A stretch of DNA of 15,000 nt from Eimeria necatrix. Taxonomy: Eukaryota > Apicomplexa > Conoidasida > Eucoccidiorida > Eimeriidae. The DNA lies in NCBI RefSeq assembly GCF_000499385.1, contig NW_013654546.1, positions 1 through 15,000 on the forward strand. The letters are read 5' to 3'. Within the stretch, counting starts at the first letter, position 1; each line of letters begins with the position of its first letter. Shown here one piece after another: positions 1-7,947 of the stretch. The notes below the pieces were generated by a model. That model was not told the origin of the DNA and searched no databases. It saw only the letters and a program-made list of their open reading frames with translations. A program made the translations under genes and the position numbers.

Positions 1-45
1 CGACCAAATCATCGACACTCCTTACCTCCAACGCCTCCTTTAGGC

Positions 46-283
46 TTTAGGGTTTAGGGTTTAGGGTTTAGGGTTTAGGGTTTGGGGTTTAGGGTTTAGG
101 GTTTAGGGTTTAGGGTTTAGGGTTTGGAGGGGCGTGGGCGCCTGGGCTGTGGGGAGTTGCGGTGGGATGGAGGCGTCCCGCTGTCTTCAGCCTGTAGCCT
201 CTAGGCTTTAGGCTTTAGGGTTTAGGGTTTAGGGTTTAGGGTTTGGGGTTTAGGGTTTAGGGTTTAGGGTTTAGGGTTTGCAG
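46..283 (+). repeat. TTTAGGG arrays in the intron before the first visible XPO1 exon
   Basis: Two telomere-like TTTAGGG arrays (about 46-126 and 205-280) flank a 75-base GC-rich island. The second array runs straight into the acceptor TTTGCAG at 277-283. None of the three + frames of the island, or of bases 1-45, matches the CRM1 segment expected before the 284 exon, so all of 1-283 is read as intron. Confidence 0.75.
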
Positions 284-1203
284 AGGACGAGCGGAACTTC
301 GTGTTGAGCGTGATAGAAAACCACACGCAGCAAACGGAGGTTTTGGATGACAAGCAGCAGCTGCTGTTCTTCGAAGCTGTTGGCCACATCATCTCTGCAA
401 CGCGTACGCCAAACCCTAAACCCTAAACCCTAAACCCTAAACCCTAAACCCTAGCGCGTCAGCAGCGCCTCCTGCCCGTAGTCGTGCTGCCCTTGCACCC
501 GTACTTGCGTTGCTCTTGCTGCTGCTGCGGCCCTTCGATTGCTGCTTCTGTTGCTGCTGTTGCTGCTGCTCCTGCTGCTGCTGCTGCTGCTGCTGGCGTC
601 CTTCCATTGCCGCCGTTGCTGCTGCGCTGCTGCTGCTGCACGGGGTTGCTGCTGCTGCTGCTGCTGCACGGGGTTGCTGCTGCTGCTGCTGCACGGAGTT
701 GCTGCTGCTGCTGCTGCTGCACGGGGTTGCTGCTGTTGCTGCTGCTGCAAGAGGTTGCTGCTGCTGCTGCTGCTGCACGGGGTTGCTGCTGCTGCTGCTG
801 CACGGGGTTGCTGCTGCTGCTGCTGCTGCACGGGGCTGCTGCTGCTGCTGCTGCTGGTGGTTTGTGGGGTGCAGCAGCAGAAGTGCAGGCGAGCTGCATC
901 GAGGGTTTGATGGCGAACTCTTGGAAAGCTTGGCAGCAAATTGTGAAAAGTGGAAAAGAAAATCAACTTTTCCTTTTCAACCCTCAAGCAGCAAAACGCC
1001 TCGTGCAGATCCTCCGAATCAACCAGAGAGTGGCCAAGTCCGAGGGTTTAGGGTTTAGGGTTTAGGGTTTAGGGTTTGGGGCTGGCCGCGCCGCCACACC
1101 GCCCCTGCTGCTGCTGTTGCTGCTCTTGCTGCTGCTATCGCTGCTGCTGCTGTGCTGCTGCTGCTATCGCTGCTGCTACTCCCACTGCACCCACTACACC
1201 ACA

Positions 1204-1242
<39 letters not shown>

Positions 1243-1370
1243 ACCACTGCTGCTGCTGCTGCTGCTGCTGCTACTACCACCAACACTCGTACTCCACTAC
1301 TGCTACTCCCACTGCTACTACTGCCACCACTGCTGCTGCAACTGCTGCTGCTGCAACTGCTGCTGCTGCA

Positions 1371-1411
<41 letters not shown>

Positions 1412-3186
1412 AGGTCGACGGGGACTGCGTTTACGCCGCAGCTGAGTCGGCTGTATCCGGAGATGATGGAGATATACGGGGTGTATGGACAGCGCATTTT
1501 GCAAGAAGTGGCCGCAGGAGGGCCCGGAAGAGTTCGGCATTCAGAAATAAAAAACTTAATTATTTTTAAAAGAGAAACTTTGCATTTGTTGGAAGTTTTC
1601 ACGACAGAAACCATCAAAGATCCTGCTGCTGCTGCAGCAGCAGCAGCAGGACCTGCTGCTGCTGCTGCTGCTGCCAGGAAGCAGCTCGTCACGGACATGC
1701 TCGGACAGGTCCTTCAGCCCATTCTCCAGGACTACAGGCAAACCCAAACCCTAAACCCTAAACCCTAAACCCTAAACCCTAGCCCCGCGAAACCCCAAAC
1801 CCTACCCTTGCTGAGTGCAATTCAAACCCTAAACCCTGGAGGATTTGCATTGGGGAACTAAACCCTCGCAAACCCTCGGCGTGAACAGCGCAAACCCTTT
1901 CAAGCAGCAAAACCGGAAAGCCCTAAACCCTAAACCCTAAACCCTAAACCCTACACTGAGATTGGCTGCGCAGCGTCTGAAGCCCGTTAGACACTTGCAG
2001 CTGCGCAGGGCCGTGATCGCCTCGAAGGAGCTTTCATTTGCTGTCAAAGACTTTAGGGTTTGGGGTTTAGGGTTTAGGGTTTAGGGTTTAGGGTTTAGGG
2101 TTTGTGGGACTGCAGGAACAACACCCCAGACACGAGGGACTACGAAGTGCTCACGCTTATTTCTGTTCTCATGTCCCGCCTGGATACCCACATCACTTCG
2201 GTAAGATTCGAGGGTTTAGGGTTTAGGGTTTAGGGTTTAGGGTTTAGGGTTTAGGGTTTAGGGTTTTTGTGTGTGCGCAGGTCTTGCCGGTGATATTTGA
2301 CTACATTTTTGACTGCACCCTTCAAATGATAAAGTCGGACTTCCAGAGGTAATTCGGCGGGGCCTCTGAAGGGAGCGGGGCCTCCTCTAGGGTTTAGGGT
2401 TTAGGGTTTAGGGTTTAGGGTTTAGGGTTTAGGGTTTAGGGTTTGCGCGCAGCTACCCAGACCACCGCGAGCGCTTCTACGCGCTGCTCAAGGCAGCCAA
2501 CCAACATTGTTTTTCGGGTTTATTTTCTTTGCCGTCCACTCAATTAAAGGCTTTTGTGGAATCTTTAGGTAATTTAATTTAATTTAATTTAATTTAATTT
2601 AATTTGATTTAATCTTTTTCAAGTTTTCAATTCCATTTGTTCTTTTCGATTTTCCGAAATGTTCAGATTCACGTTTCCACCTTGGAGTGCCTCTTTTATT
2701 CTTCTTCCACTTTCAAATGAACTTTAATTATTTTATTTTTATTTTTTTAATTTTAATTTCTTTTTTTATTTCCGTTTTATTCTCCAGTTTCCGGACTTGT
2801 TCACTTCACCATTTCGCCGTCGGGTTTCCGTCCGGCGCTGTCTGGTGCTTGTTTTTTCTCGTTTTTCGATTTTTTTCGTTTATTTTTGTTTTAATTTATT
2901 ATTTTTAATTTATTTGAGTTTAATTTCCGCTTTTTTCTGCACTTTTTTGCCGCTTTCCGCGCAGTTTGGGCGTTCAAGCACGAGCACCCGTCGCTGGCGG
3001 AGGAGGGTTTGCAGGTGACGCACGAGTTCCTGCAGCGGCTGATCGAGGGAAAGCGCGAGGTAATTGTCTTTTTTTGGATTTTAAATTGCAAAAACGGAAA
3101 AGTTTGTTTAAATTAAATTCATTTTCGCGTTTAATTGCTCCATTTTGGGGGTTTTTCCGCGAAGATCGGGGGCGTTCAGGTTGCGC

Positions 3187-3222
<36 letters not shown>

Positions 3223-3893
3223 GCTGGGGTGTACGCGCAGGTCCTGAACGACTTCTGCTGCAACTACTACTTCAGTTTGATGAAAGAAATACTTTTAGTT
3301 CTCACAGATCGTCTTCACCGCTCCGGATTTAAATACCAAACCCTCATCTTCATGTCTCTTCTCCGAATTGTTGCATTTAGACTCGTCGAAAACGAGCAGC
3401 AGGGACTCACCCAGGAAAACGTCACGTCAGCTGCTGCTGCTGCTGCTGCTGCTGCTAGTTCGGCTGCTGCTGCTGCTGCTCTGGGCGCCGCTGCTGCTGC
3501 TGCAGCTGCTGCTAGTTCGCCTGCTGCTGCTGCAGCTGCTGCTAGTTCGGCTGCTGCTGCTGCTGGTGGCTGTCTGGGCACTGCTTCTGCTGCTGCTGCT
3601 GGCCGTCTGGGCACTGCTGCTGCTGCTGCTGCTGCTAGTTCGGGTGCTGCTGCTGTTGGCTTTGGTAATGGTGGTGGCGCTGCTGCTGCTGTTTTTCTTG
3701 CTGCTGCTGCTAGTCCATTTCTTGCTGCTGCTGCTGCTGCTCCCCGTCTTGGCGCTGCTGCTGCTGGTGCTGCTGCTGCTGCTGCTGCTGCTAGCTGCCC
3801 ATCCGGTCTAGCCATTTGCATTCACTTGTTACCCTTCGTTATTCGTTTATTTATTTATTTACTTTTATTTATTTATTTACTTTTATTTATTTT

Positions 3894-3945
<52 letters not shown>

Positions 3946-4685
3946 TTTTTTATTTGTTGTTTATTTTGTTGCAGGAAGAGCCTGATAGACTTGCTGTGCC
4001 GCAGCTTCCAAACCCTAAACCCTAAACAAGTGGAAGCTTTTGTTTTGGACCTTTTCAACTTTTGCGTCGACTCAAACCCTAGCCGTTTCCAGGAGCACAT
4101 GAGGGACTTCCTCATCTCCCTCAAGGTCCAAAACTAGGGTTTAGGGTTTAGGGTTTAGGGTTTAGGGTTTAGGGTTTAGGGTTTAGGGTTTATGGGCTAG
4201 GGTTTAGGGTTTAGGGTTTGGGGTCTGCTTCTTGGATAATAATTTGTTCTTTTCATTTTATTATTTATCACTTATTATTTATTTATTATTAATTATTTAT
4301 TATTTATTATTTATTACTATTTATTTTTTATTATTTATATTTATTAATTAATTTGTTTTTATTTTCGTGTTTTTAATTTTCAATTATTTTATTTTTCGTT
4401 TGTTTTCTGGTCCCTGTATGTGGCCCTCGTCACTCCTACCATCTTTGTCTATTTATTTAATTTATTTATTTATTTAATGTATTTTTTATTTTTTTATTTT
4501 ATTTATTTTTTATTTATTTATTTTATTAATTTTTTTTACTTATTTTTATTTATATTTATTTATTTGGCCACCAGCATTTGTTGTTTCTAATTTATTAGAA
4601 CACTTTTCTTTTTTATTTCTTTCCTCTACCCAGTAACCAATTAATTAACTATTTTAATTATTTCCTTATTTATATATTTACTAAT

Positions 4686-4720
<35 letters not shown>

Positions 4721-5743
4721 TTTTAATTATTTTATTTATTTATTTATTTTTGTTTTTAATTTAGGAATTTGCCGGAGACAACGATGCCTTATTTGAGGCG
4801 GAGCGAAAAGAGGCGTTGGCGAGGGCGGCGGAGTTGGAAAAGCAAAAGAGAGGAATGGTATTTTTTTATTTTTAATTAAAATTAAAAATAAATAAATACT
4901 AATTGCATTTAATGATAATTAAATGCCATTAATGCCATTAATGCCATTAATGCCATTAATGGCATTAATGGCATTATTTAACTCGAAAAAAGCGAAAAAA
5001 AAGACAAGAGGAGAGTCTGAAGCAAAAGAGAGGAATGGCATTTATTTACTTTTAATGCAAATTAAATGCCATTAATGGCATTAATGGCATTAATGGCATT
5101 AATGCCATTAATGGCATTATTTAATTCGAAAAGAGCGAAAAAAAAGACGAGTGTCTGAAGCAAAAGAGAGGAATGGTATTTATTTACTTTTATGAAAATT
5201 AAAGTAAATAAATACATGCAATTAATGCAATTAATGGCATTAATTGCATTAATGGCGTTAATGGCATTATTTAAAAGCTGGAAATTCGAAAAAAAGCGAA
5301 AAAAAGACAAGAGGAGAGTCTGAAGCAAAAGAGAGGAATGGTATTTACTTGCATTTAATGAAAATTAAATGCAATTAATGCCATTAATGCCATTAATGGC
5401 ATTAATGGCATTATTTAATTCGAAAAATGCGAAAAAAAAGACAAGAGGAAAGTCTGAAGTGGCCTTTTTTCGGGGAAATTGAAAAAGAATCCGTTTCACT
5501 CATTTTTTCACTTAAATGGCATCAAAAAAGGGATTTAATGGAGCATTTTGGCGGAAATAAACGAATTTAATGTTCAAATTTTGTGGAAATAAACGAATTT
5601 AATGTTTAATTTGCCATTTAGAATTAAAATTAATTCAAAAGACTTCAAAATAAACTTTTTTTGCAAACTTCTGCTGCTCGCAGGTTCCCGGGCTGCTGCC
5701 GCAGTACGAGAATATGGTGTCTATACGCAACATGGAGGACTGA
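284..5743 (+). CDS. XPO1: Exportin-1 (CRM1), C-terminal part, 11 exons
   Basis: Nuclear export receptor of the importin-beta family: with Ran-GTP it carries proteins with leucine-rich export signals out of the nucleus. Exons by GT/GC-AG signals and phase: 284-403, 875-1037, 1414-1737, 2116-2200, 2281-2348, 2453-2568, 2965-3059, 3241-3425, 3975-4125, 4765-4857, 5684-5743. Joined they give about 485 residues, with no internal stop, to a TGA at 5741. From family knowledge the translation tracks the last HEAT repeats of CRM1 almost without gaps: FFEAVGHIIS, FKRETLHLLE, VIFDYIFDCTLQMIKSDF, YPDHRERFY, VWAFKHEHPSLAEEGLQV, FQEHMRDFLISLKEFAGDN and the tail VPGLLPQYENM. The N-terminal half and the export-signal cleft lie left of the window. 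The third exon carries an in-frame poly-Ala insertion (about 1621-1674). A long poly-Ala frame through 3430-3795 is read as intron, because skipping it restores the family alignment. The 875 acceptor could shift by 3 bases. Confidence 0.92.
404..874 (+). repeat. XPO1 intron: AAACCCT then long imperfect CTG tract
   Basis: The donor GTACGCC is followed by AAACCCT units (411-453), then by about 345 bases of CTG runs punctuated by CACGGGGTTG-like spacers (512-856). The acceptor is GGGGTGCAG at 866-874. The spacer and CTG block recurs about seven times, so this is a higher-order tandem repeat. Open frames through it (poly-Leu, Ala, Cys, and Gln on the other strand) are by-products of triplet periodicity. 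Splicing it out joins ISAT to EVQASCIEGLM in correct phase. Confidence 0.75.
1038..1413 (+). repeat. XPO1 intron: TTTAGGG plus CTG tracts
   Basis: Donor GTCCGAGG at 1038, TTTAGGG units at 1044-1080, then CTG/ACTGCTG tracts ending in CTGCTGCAG at 1413. The split lysine codon (AA|G) restores the family alignment exactly across the junction: NQRVAK joined to STGTAFTPQLSRLY. Confidence 0.85.
1621..1674 (+). repeat. In-frame poly-Ala insertion in XPO1 exon 1414-1737
   Basis: CCT followed by GCT and GCA codons gives eight alanines, then Gly-Pro, then seven more alanines, between ETIKDP and RKQLVTDML. No splice donor lies near its start, so it is truly coding. It contains CTGCTGCTGCAGCAGCAG, a perfect palindrome where the GCT and GCA runs meet. 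It sits in an inter-helix position of a late HEAT repeat. Confidence 0.85.
1738..2115 (+). other. GC-AG intron with inverted telomere-like arrays
   Basis: The 1414-1737 exon ends GACTACAG and the intron begins GCAAAC, a GC donor. No GT lies at a usable phase near the conserved boundary. The acceptor is GACTGCAG at 2108-2115. The join DYR|NNTPDTRDYEVL matches the CRM1 spacing without a gap. The donor side carries AAACCCT units (1741-1955, interrupted) and the acceptor side carries TTTAGGG units (2051-2105), so the two ends of the transcript are mutually complementary. Confidence 0.8.
2201..2452 (+). repeat. Two short XPO1 introns made mostly of TTTAGGG
   Basis: Intron 2201-2280 (80 bases) runs from GTAAGATT to GTGCGCAG, and intron 2349-2452 (104 bases) runs from GTAATTCG to GCGCGCAG. 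TTTAGGG units cover about 2210-2268 and 2389-2446. They flank a 68-base exon (2281-2348) coding VLPVIFDYIFDCTLQMIKSDF. These are among the shortest introns here, and more than half of each is telomere-like repeat. Confidence 0.88.
2569..2964 (+). repeat. XPO1 intron with TTTAA pentanucleotide repeat and T-rich body
   Basis: The donor GTAATTT leads straight into a run of TTTAA units (about 2571-2612), then T-rich single-copy sequence, then the acceptor TTCCGCGCAG at 2955-2964. Short open frames (for example 2687-2908) are Phe-rich products of the T-rich strand and are not called as genes. Confidence 0.8.
3060..3240 (+). repeat. XPO1 intron with pure CTG tract near the acceptor
   Basis: Donor GTAATTG at 3060, T-rich body, a GCTGCTG run at about 3186-3222, and acceptor GTACGCGCAG at 3231-3240. 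The CTG run lies on the sense strand 20-50 bases before the splice acceptor, as at 1105-1413 in this gene and at 10537-10607 in the minus-strand gene. Confidence 0.8.
3426..3974 (+). repeat. XPO1 intron: GCT tracts then ATTT tetranucleotide array
   Basis: Most likely an intron with donor GTCAGC at 3426 and acceptor TTGTTGCAG at 3966-3974. It holds about 365 bases of GCT runs with AGTTCG spacers (3430-3795) and an ATTT array (about 3845-3955). The frame is open throughout, so intron retention would add a poly-Ala/poly-Tyr-Leu insert. Splicing gives QENVT|KSLIDLLCRSF, the same length as the family alignment. The donor is weak, so its exact position is uncertain. Confidence 0.65.
4126..4764 (+). 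repeat. XPO1 intron: TTTAGGG array and ATTT-rich sequence
   Basis: Donor GTCCAAAAC at 4126, TTTAGGG array at 4135-4224, then about 500 bases of ATTT/TATTT low-complexity DNA with short unique islands (4420-4450, 4565-4600), and acceptor TTTAATTTAG at 4755-4764. The conserved KEFAGDN is rebuilt across this junction. Confidence 0.85.
4841..5460 (+). repeat. Tandem array of ~140-180-bp units in the last XPO1 intron
   Basis: Four copies start with AGCAAAAGAGAGGAATGG at 4841, 5021, 5159 and 5324; a fifth partial copy ends near 5460. The first copy is the true 3' end of the 4765-4857 exon with its donor (GAATG|GTATTT). The others repeat that exon end and its splice junction inside the intron. Copies three and four keep GGTATTT; copy two has GGCATTT. 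Each unit also contains blocks of ATGCCATTA followed by ATGGCATTA, forming inverted repeats, and then a GCGAAAAAAAAGACAAGAGG segment. Unit lengths differ mainly through the number of ATGCCATTA blocks. Confidence 0.88.
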
Positions 5744-5772
5744 ACAACAAAATAAATAAATAAATAAACAAA

Positions 5773-5812
<40 letters not shown>

Positions 5813-6058
5813 AATTAAATAATATTATTATTTAATTGCAATTTTAATTCAAAGAAATAAATCCAACAAATTCCCAACTCGCCGCCGCGTTTACTCCAAT
5901 TGGAGGAAACTCCGCAGCACTTTTTCTTTGAATTTATTTTCATTTATTTATTTTTATTTATTTTTATTTATTTATTATTTATTTATTATTTATTTATTTT
6001 ATTTATTTATTTATTATTTAATTTATTTAATTGTAATTAGAATTGTAATTATTATTAT
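5744..6058. other. Convergent AT-rich spacer between XPO1 and the minus-strand gene
   Basis: After the XPO1 stop comes an AATA tetranucleotide array (about 5749-5812), then AT-rich DNA, a GC-richer island at 5875-5925, and an ATTT array (5938-6012). The island holds the perfect 12-base palindrome CTCCAATTGGAG. On the minus strand a short open frame (residues include FPPIGVNAAASWEFVGF) runs to a stop near 5850. It could be a further 3' exon of the minus-strand gene, but no phase-matched acceptor was found. Both 3' untranslated regions and polyadenylation sites should lie here; none can be pinned to one base. Confidence 0.5.
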
Positions 6059-6735
6059 TTACCATTTATTTATTTTCGAACTGGCGAAGAAGAACCGGGC
6101 GGGGCTTTTCTCGCCAAGTAATAAAATTAAAAATAAATAAATAAATTTAACAAATAAATTAAAAATAATAATACATAAATTTATTATTTATTAAATTTAA
6201 TAAATAAGTTTAGTAATTAAATTAATAAATGATAAAAAGTCAAAAAGATATAGTTCGTCTTTTACAGCTTCAAATGTTGTTTTCGAGCCGCTAGCTGGGC
6301 TCCTACTTGGCTAGCTAGCTAGGGCTAGCTAGCTACAGCTAGCTAGCTAGGGCTAGCTAGCTGAGGATAGCTAGGCGGGGCTAGCTAGCTGGGGCTAGCT
6401 AGCTAGGGCTAGCTAGCTGGGGTCAGCTAGCTGGGGCTACCTAGCCGGGGCTGGCTAGCTAGGGCTAGCTAGCTACAGCTAGCTAGCTGGGACTAGCTAG
6501 CTACAGCTAGCTAGCTGGGGCTAGCTACCTGCGCATTGCGTTCTTGTTTTCACGGGACCGGGGCAGCTCTGCTGTGGCCCTTTGCTAGCTTTCAGCGCAG
6601 CTAGCTAGCTAGCTAGCAAGCTAGCTAGCTATCTAGCTTGGTAGGTAGCTAGCTAGCTAGCTACCTAGCTAGCTACCTAGCTAGCCGAGACCGAACCTGC
6701 GGGCTACGTACTTCTAACAGGGTGCGACCAAGTAC
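6059..6735 (-). CDS. Candidate 3' exons of the ubiquitin-like-domain gene
   Basis: Four islands of unique sequence in repeat DNA form a phase-consistent chain on the minus strand: 6697-6735 (39 bases, AG before and GTTCGG after; VLGRTLLEVRSPQ), 6529-6568 (40 bases, donor GTAGCT; SCPGPVKTRTQCA), 6266-6294 (29 bases, donor GTAAAA; SGSKTTFEA), and 6059-6109 (KSPARFFFASSKINKW, stop TAA). They follow if the 7161-7271 exon uses the donor GTTTAC. If that exon is terminal instead, translation ends at a TAG at 7149-7151 after SPVIVYI and these islands are not coding. No domain is recognised. The chance of a spurious chain is real because micro-exons are easy to find. Confidence 0.33.
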
Positions 6736-7150
6736 CTAGCCAGATGAGCAGCTAGCTAATGAATGGCTAGCTAGCCAGCTAGCCAGCCGGTTATCTAGCT
6801 AGCTAGCCACACGACGGTATCCATCCAGCTAGCCAGCCAGTTATCTAGCTAGCTAGCCACATCAGCCCGCCCAGCCAGCTCGCCAGTTAGCTACTTAACT
6901 ACCTACCAACATGAACACAGCTAGCCAGCTAGCTAGCTAGCTAAATGGCCAGCTAGCTAGCCAGCTAGCTAGCTGGCCACCTAGCTAGCCAGCCATCTCG
7001 TCAACCAGCTAGCTAGCTAGCTGGCTAGCTAGCTAGCTAGCTAGCGATCTCGCCAGCAAGCCACCTCGCCGGCCAGCTCGCCGGCTAGCCAGCCAGCTAG
7101 CCAGCCAGCTAGCCAGCTAGCTAGCTAGCTAGCTAGCTAGCTAGCTAGCT
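6287..7150. repeat. GCTA tetranucleotide array, largest block
   Basis: About 860 bases of GCTAGCTA with degenerate variants (GCTGGCTA, CCAGCTAG, GGGGCTAG). GCTA is its own reverse complement as a repeat, so both strands read the same and any segment can fold on itself. Few unique islands interrupt it: 6530-6590, 6690-6760 and short stretches near 6810 and 6905. The first two contain the candidate micro-exons. The array probably lies in introns of the minus-strand gene. Confidence 0.9.
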
Positions 7151-7160
7151 AAATGTAAAC

Positions 7161-7873
7161 AATAACGGGGGACTTGTCTTTGACGTCGAAAGCCCTCAGC
7201 CACAAACTCTCCGGAGGAACTCCGAATTTTCTTTGGAGACTTTTGCGGCCTTTTGGCGACAAAGAATGGCCCTAAAGAAACGCAAAATAAAAACTTTGAA
7301 AGATTTAAATCAATTTTAATTCATTTTGAATGCTTTTAATTCGTTTTAATGCATTTAAATGCATTTAAATGCATTTAAATGCGTTTGAATGCATTTAAAT
7401 CGATTAAAAAGATTGAAAATGAATTAAATTGCACTGAACGGGACTTAAAACGGTTTAAAAATGATTAAAGGGATTTAAAATGATTAAAAACAGATTCAAA
7501 ATGATTTAAAACGACTATGAAACAAAAACAAAAGAGAATTAAAAAGAATTAAAAGAATTAAAATAATTAAAAATGTTAAAATGAATAAAAGAAAATTAAA
7601 GATAATTAAAAACAATTAAAAAGAATTAGAAAGAATAAAAAAGAATTAAAATGACACAAAAGCCAAGGAGAAACAAAGAGATCGACAGATAACCCAGACC
7701 TAGCTGGCTAGCTAGCTAGCTAGCTAGCTAGCTAGCCACTTGGCTAGCTAGCCAGCAATCTAGCCAGCTAGCTAGCTAGCCACCTAACCAGCCAGCTAGC
7801 CAGCTAGCTGGCCAGCTAGCCAGCTAGCCAGCCAGCTAGCTAGCATCGTGGCTCACGTTGAGCTTGGCGTGGA

Positions 7874-7947
<74 letters not shown>

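Noticed and set aside
46..126. A true chromosome end
   Set aside because: The TTTAGGG arrays are short, occur in both orientations across 9 kb and lie between exons, so they are interstitial.
128..205. An additional XPO1 exon
   Set aside because: None of its frames matches the CRM1 segment expected just before the exon at 284.
437..987. Long open frames rich in Gln, Ala, Leu, Cys on both strands
   Set aside because: They follow from CTG triplet periodicity inside an XPO1 intron whose removal restores the conserved protein in phase.
3145..4137. A single 330-residue + frame across 3145-4137
   Set aside because: It covers two real exons (3241-3425 and 3975-4125) plus a stop-free intron; the poly-Ala and ATTT-coded middle has no counterpart in CRM1.
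5062..5328. Minus-strand frame of Asn-Ala-Ile repeats
   Set aside because: Product of the ATGGCATTA blocks in the intron tandem array; no start context, splice signal or domain.
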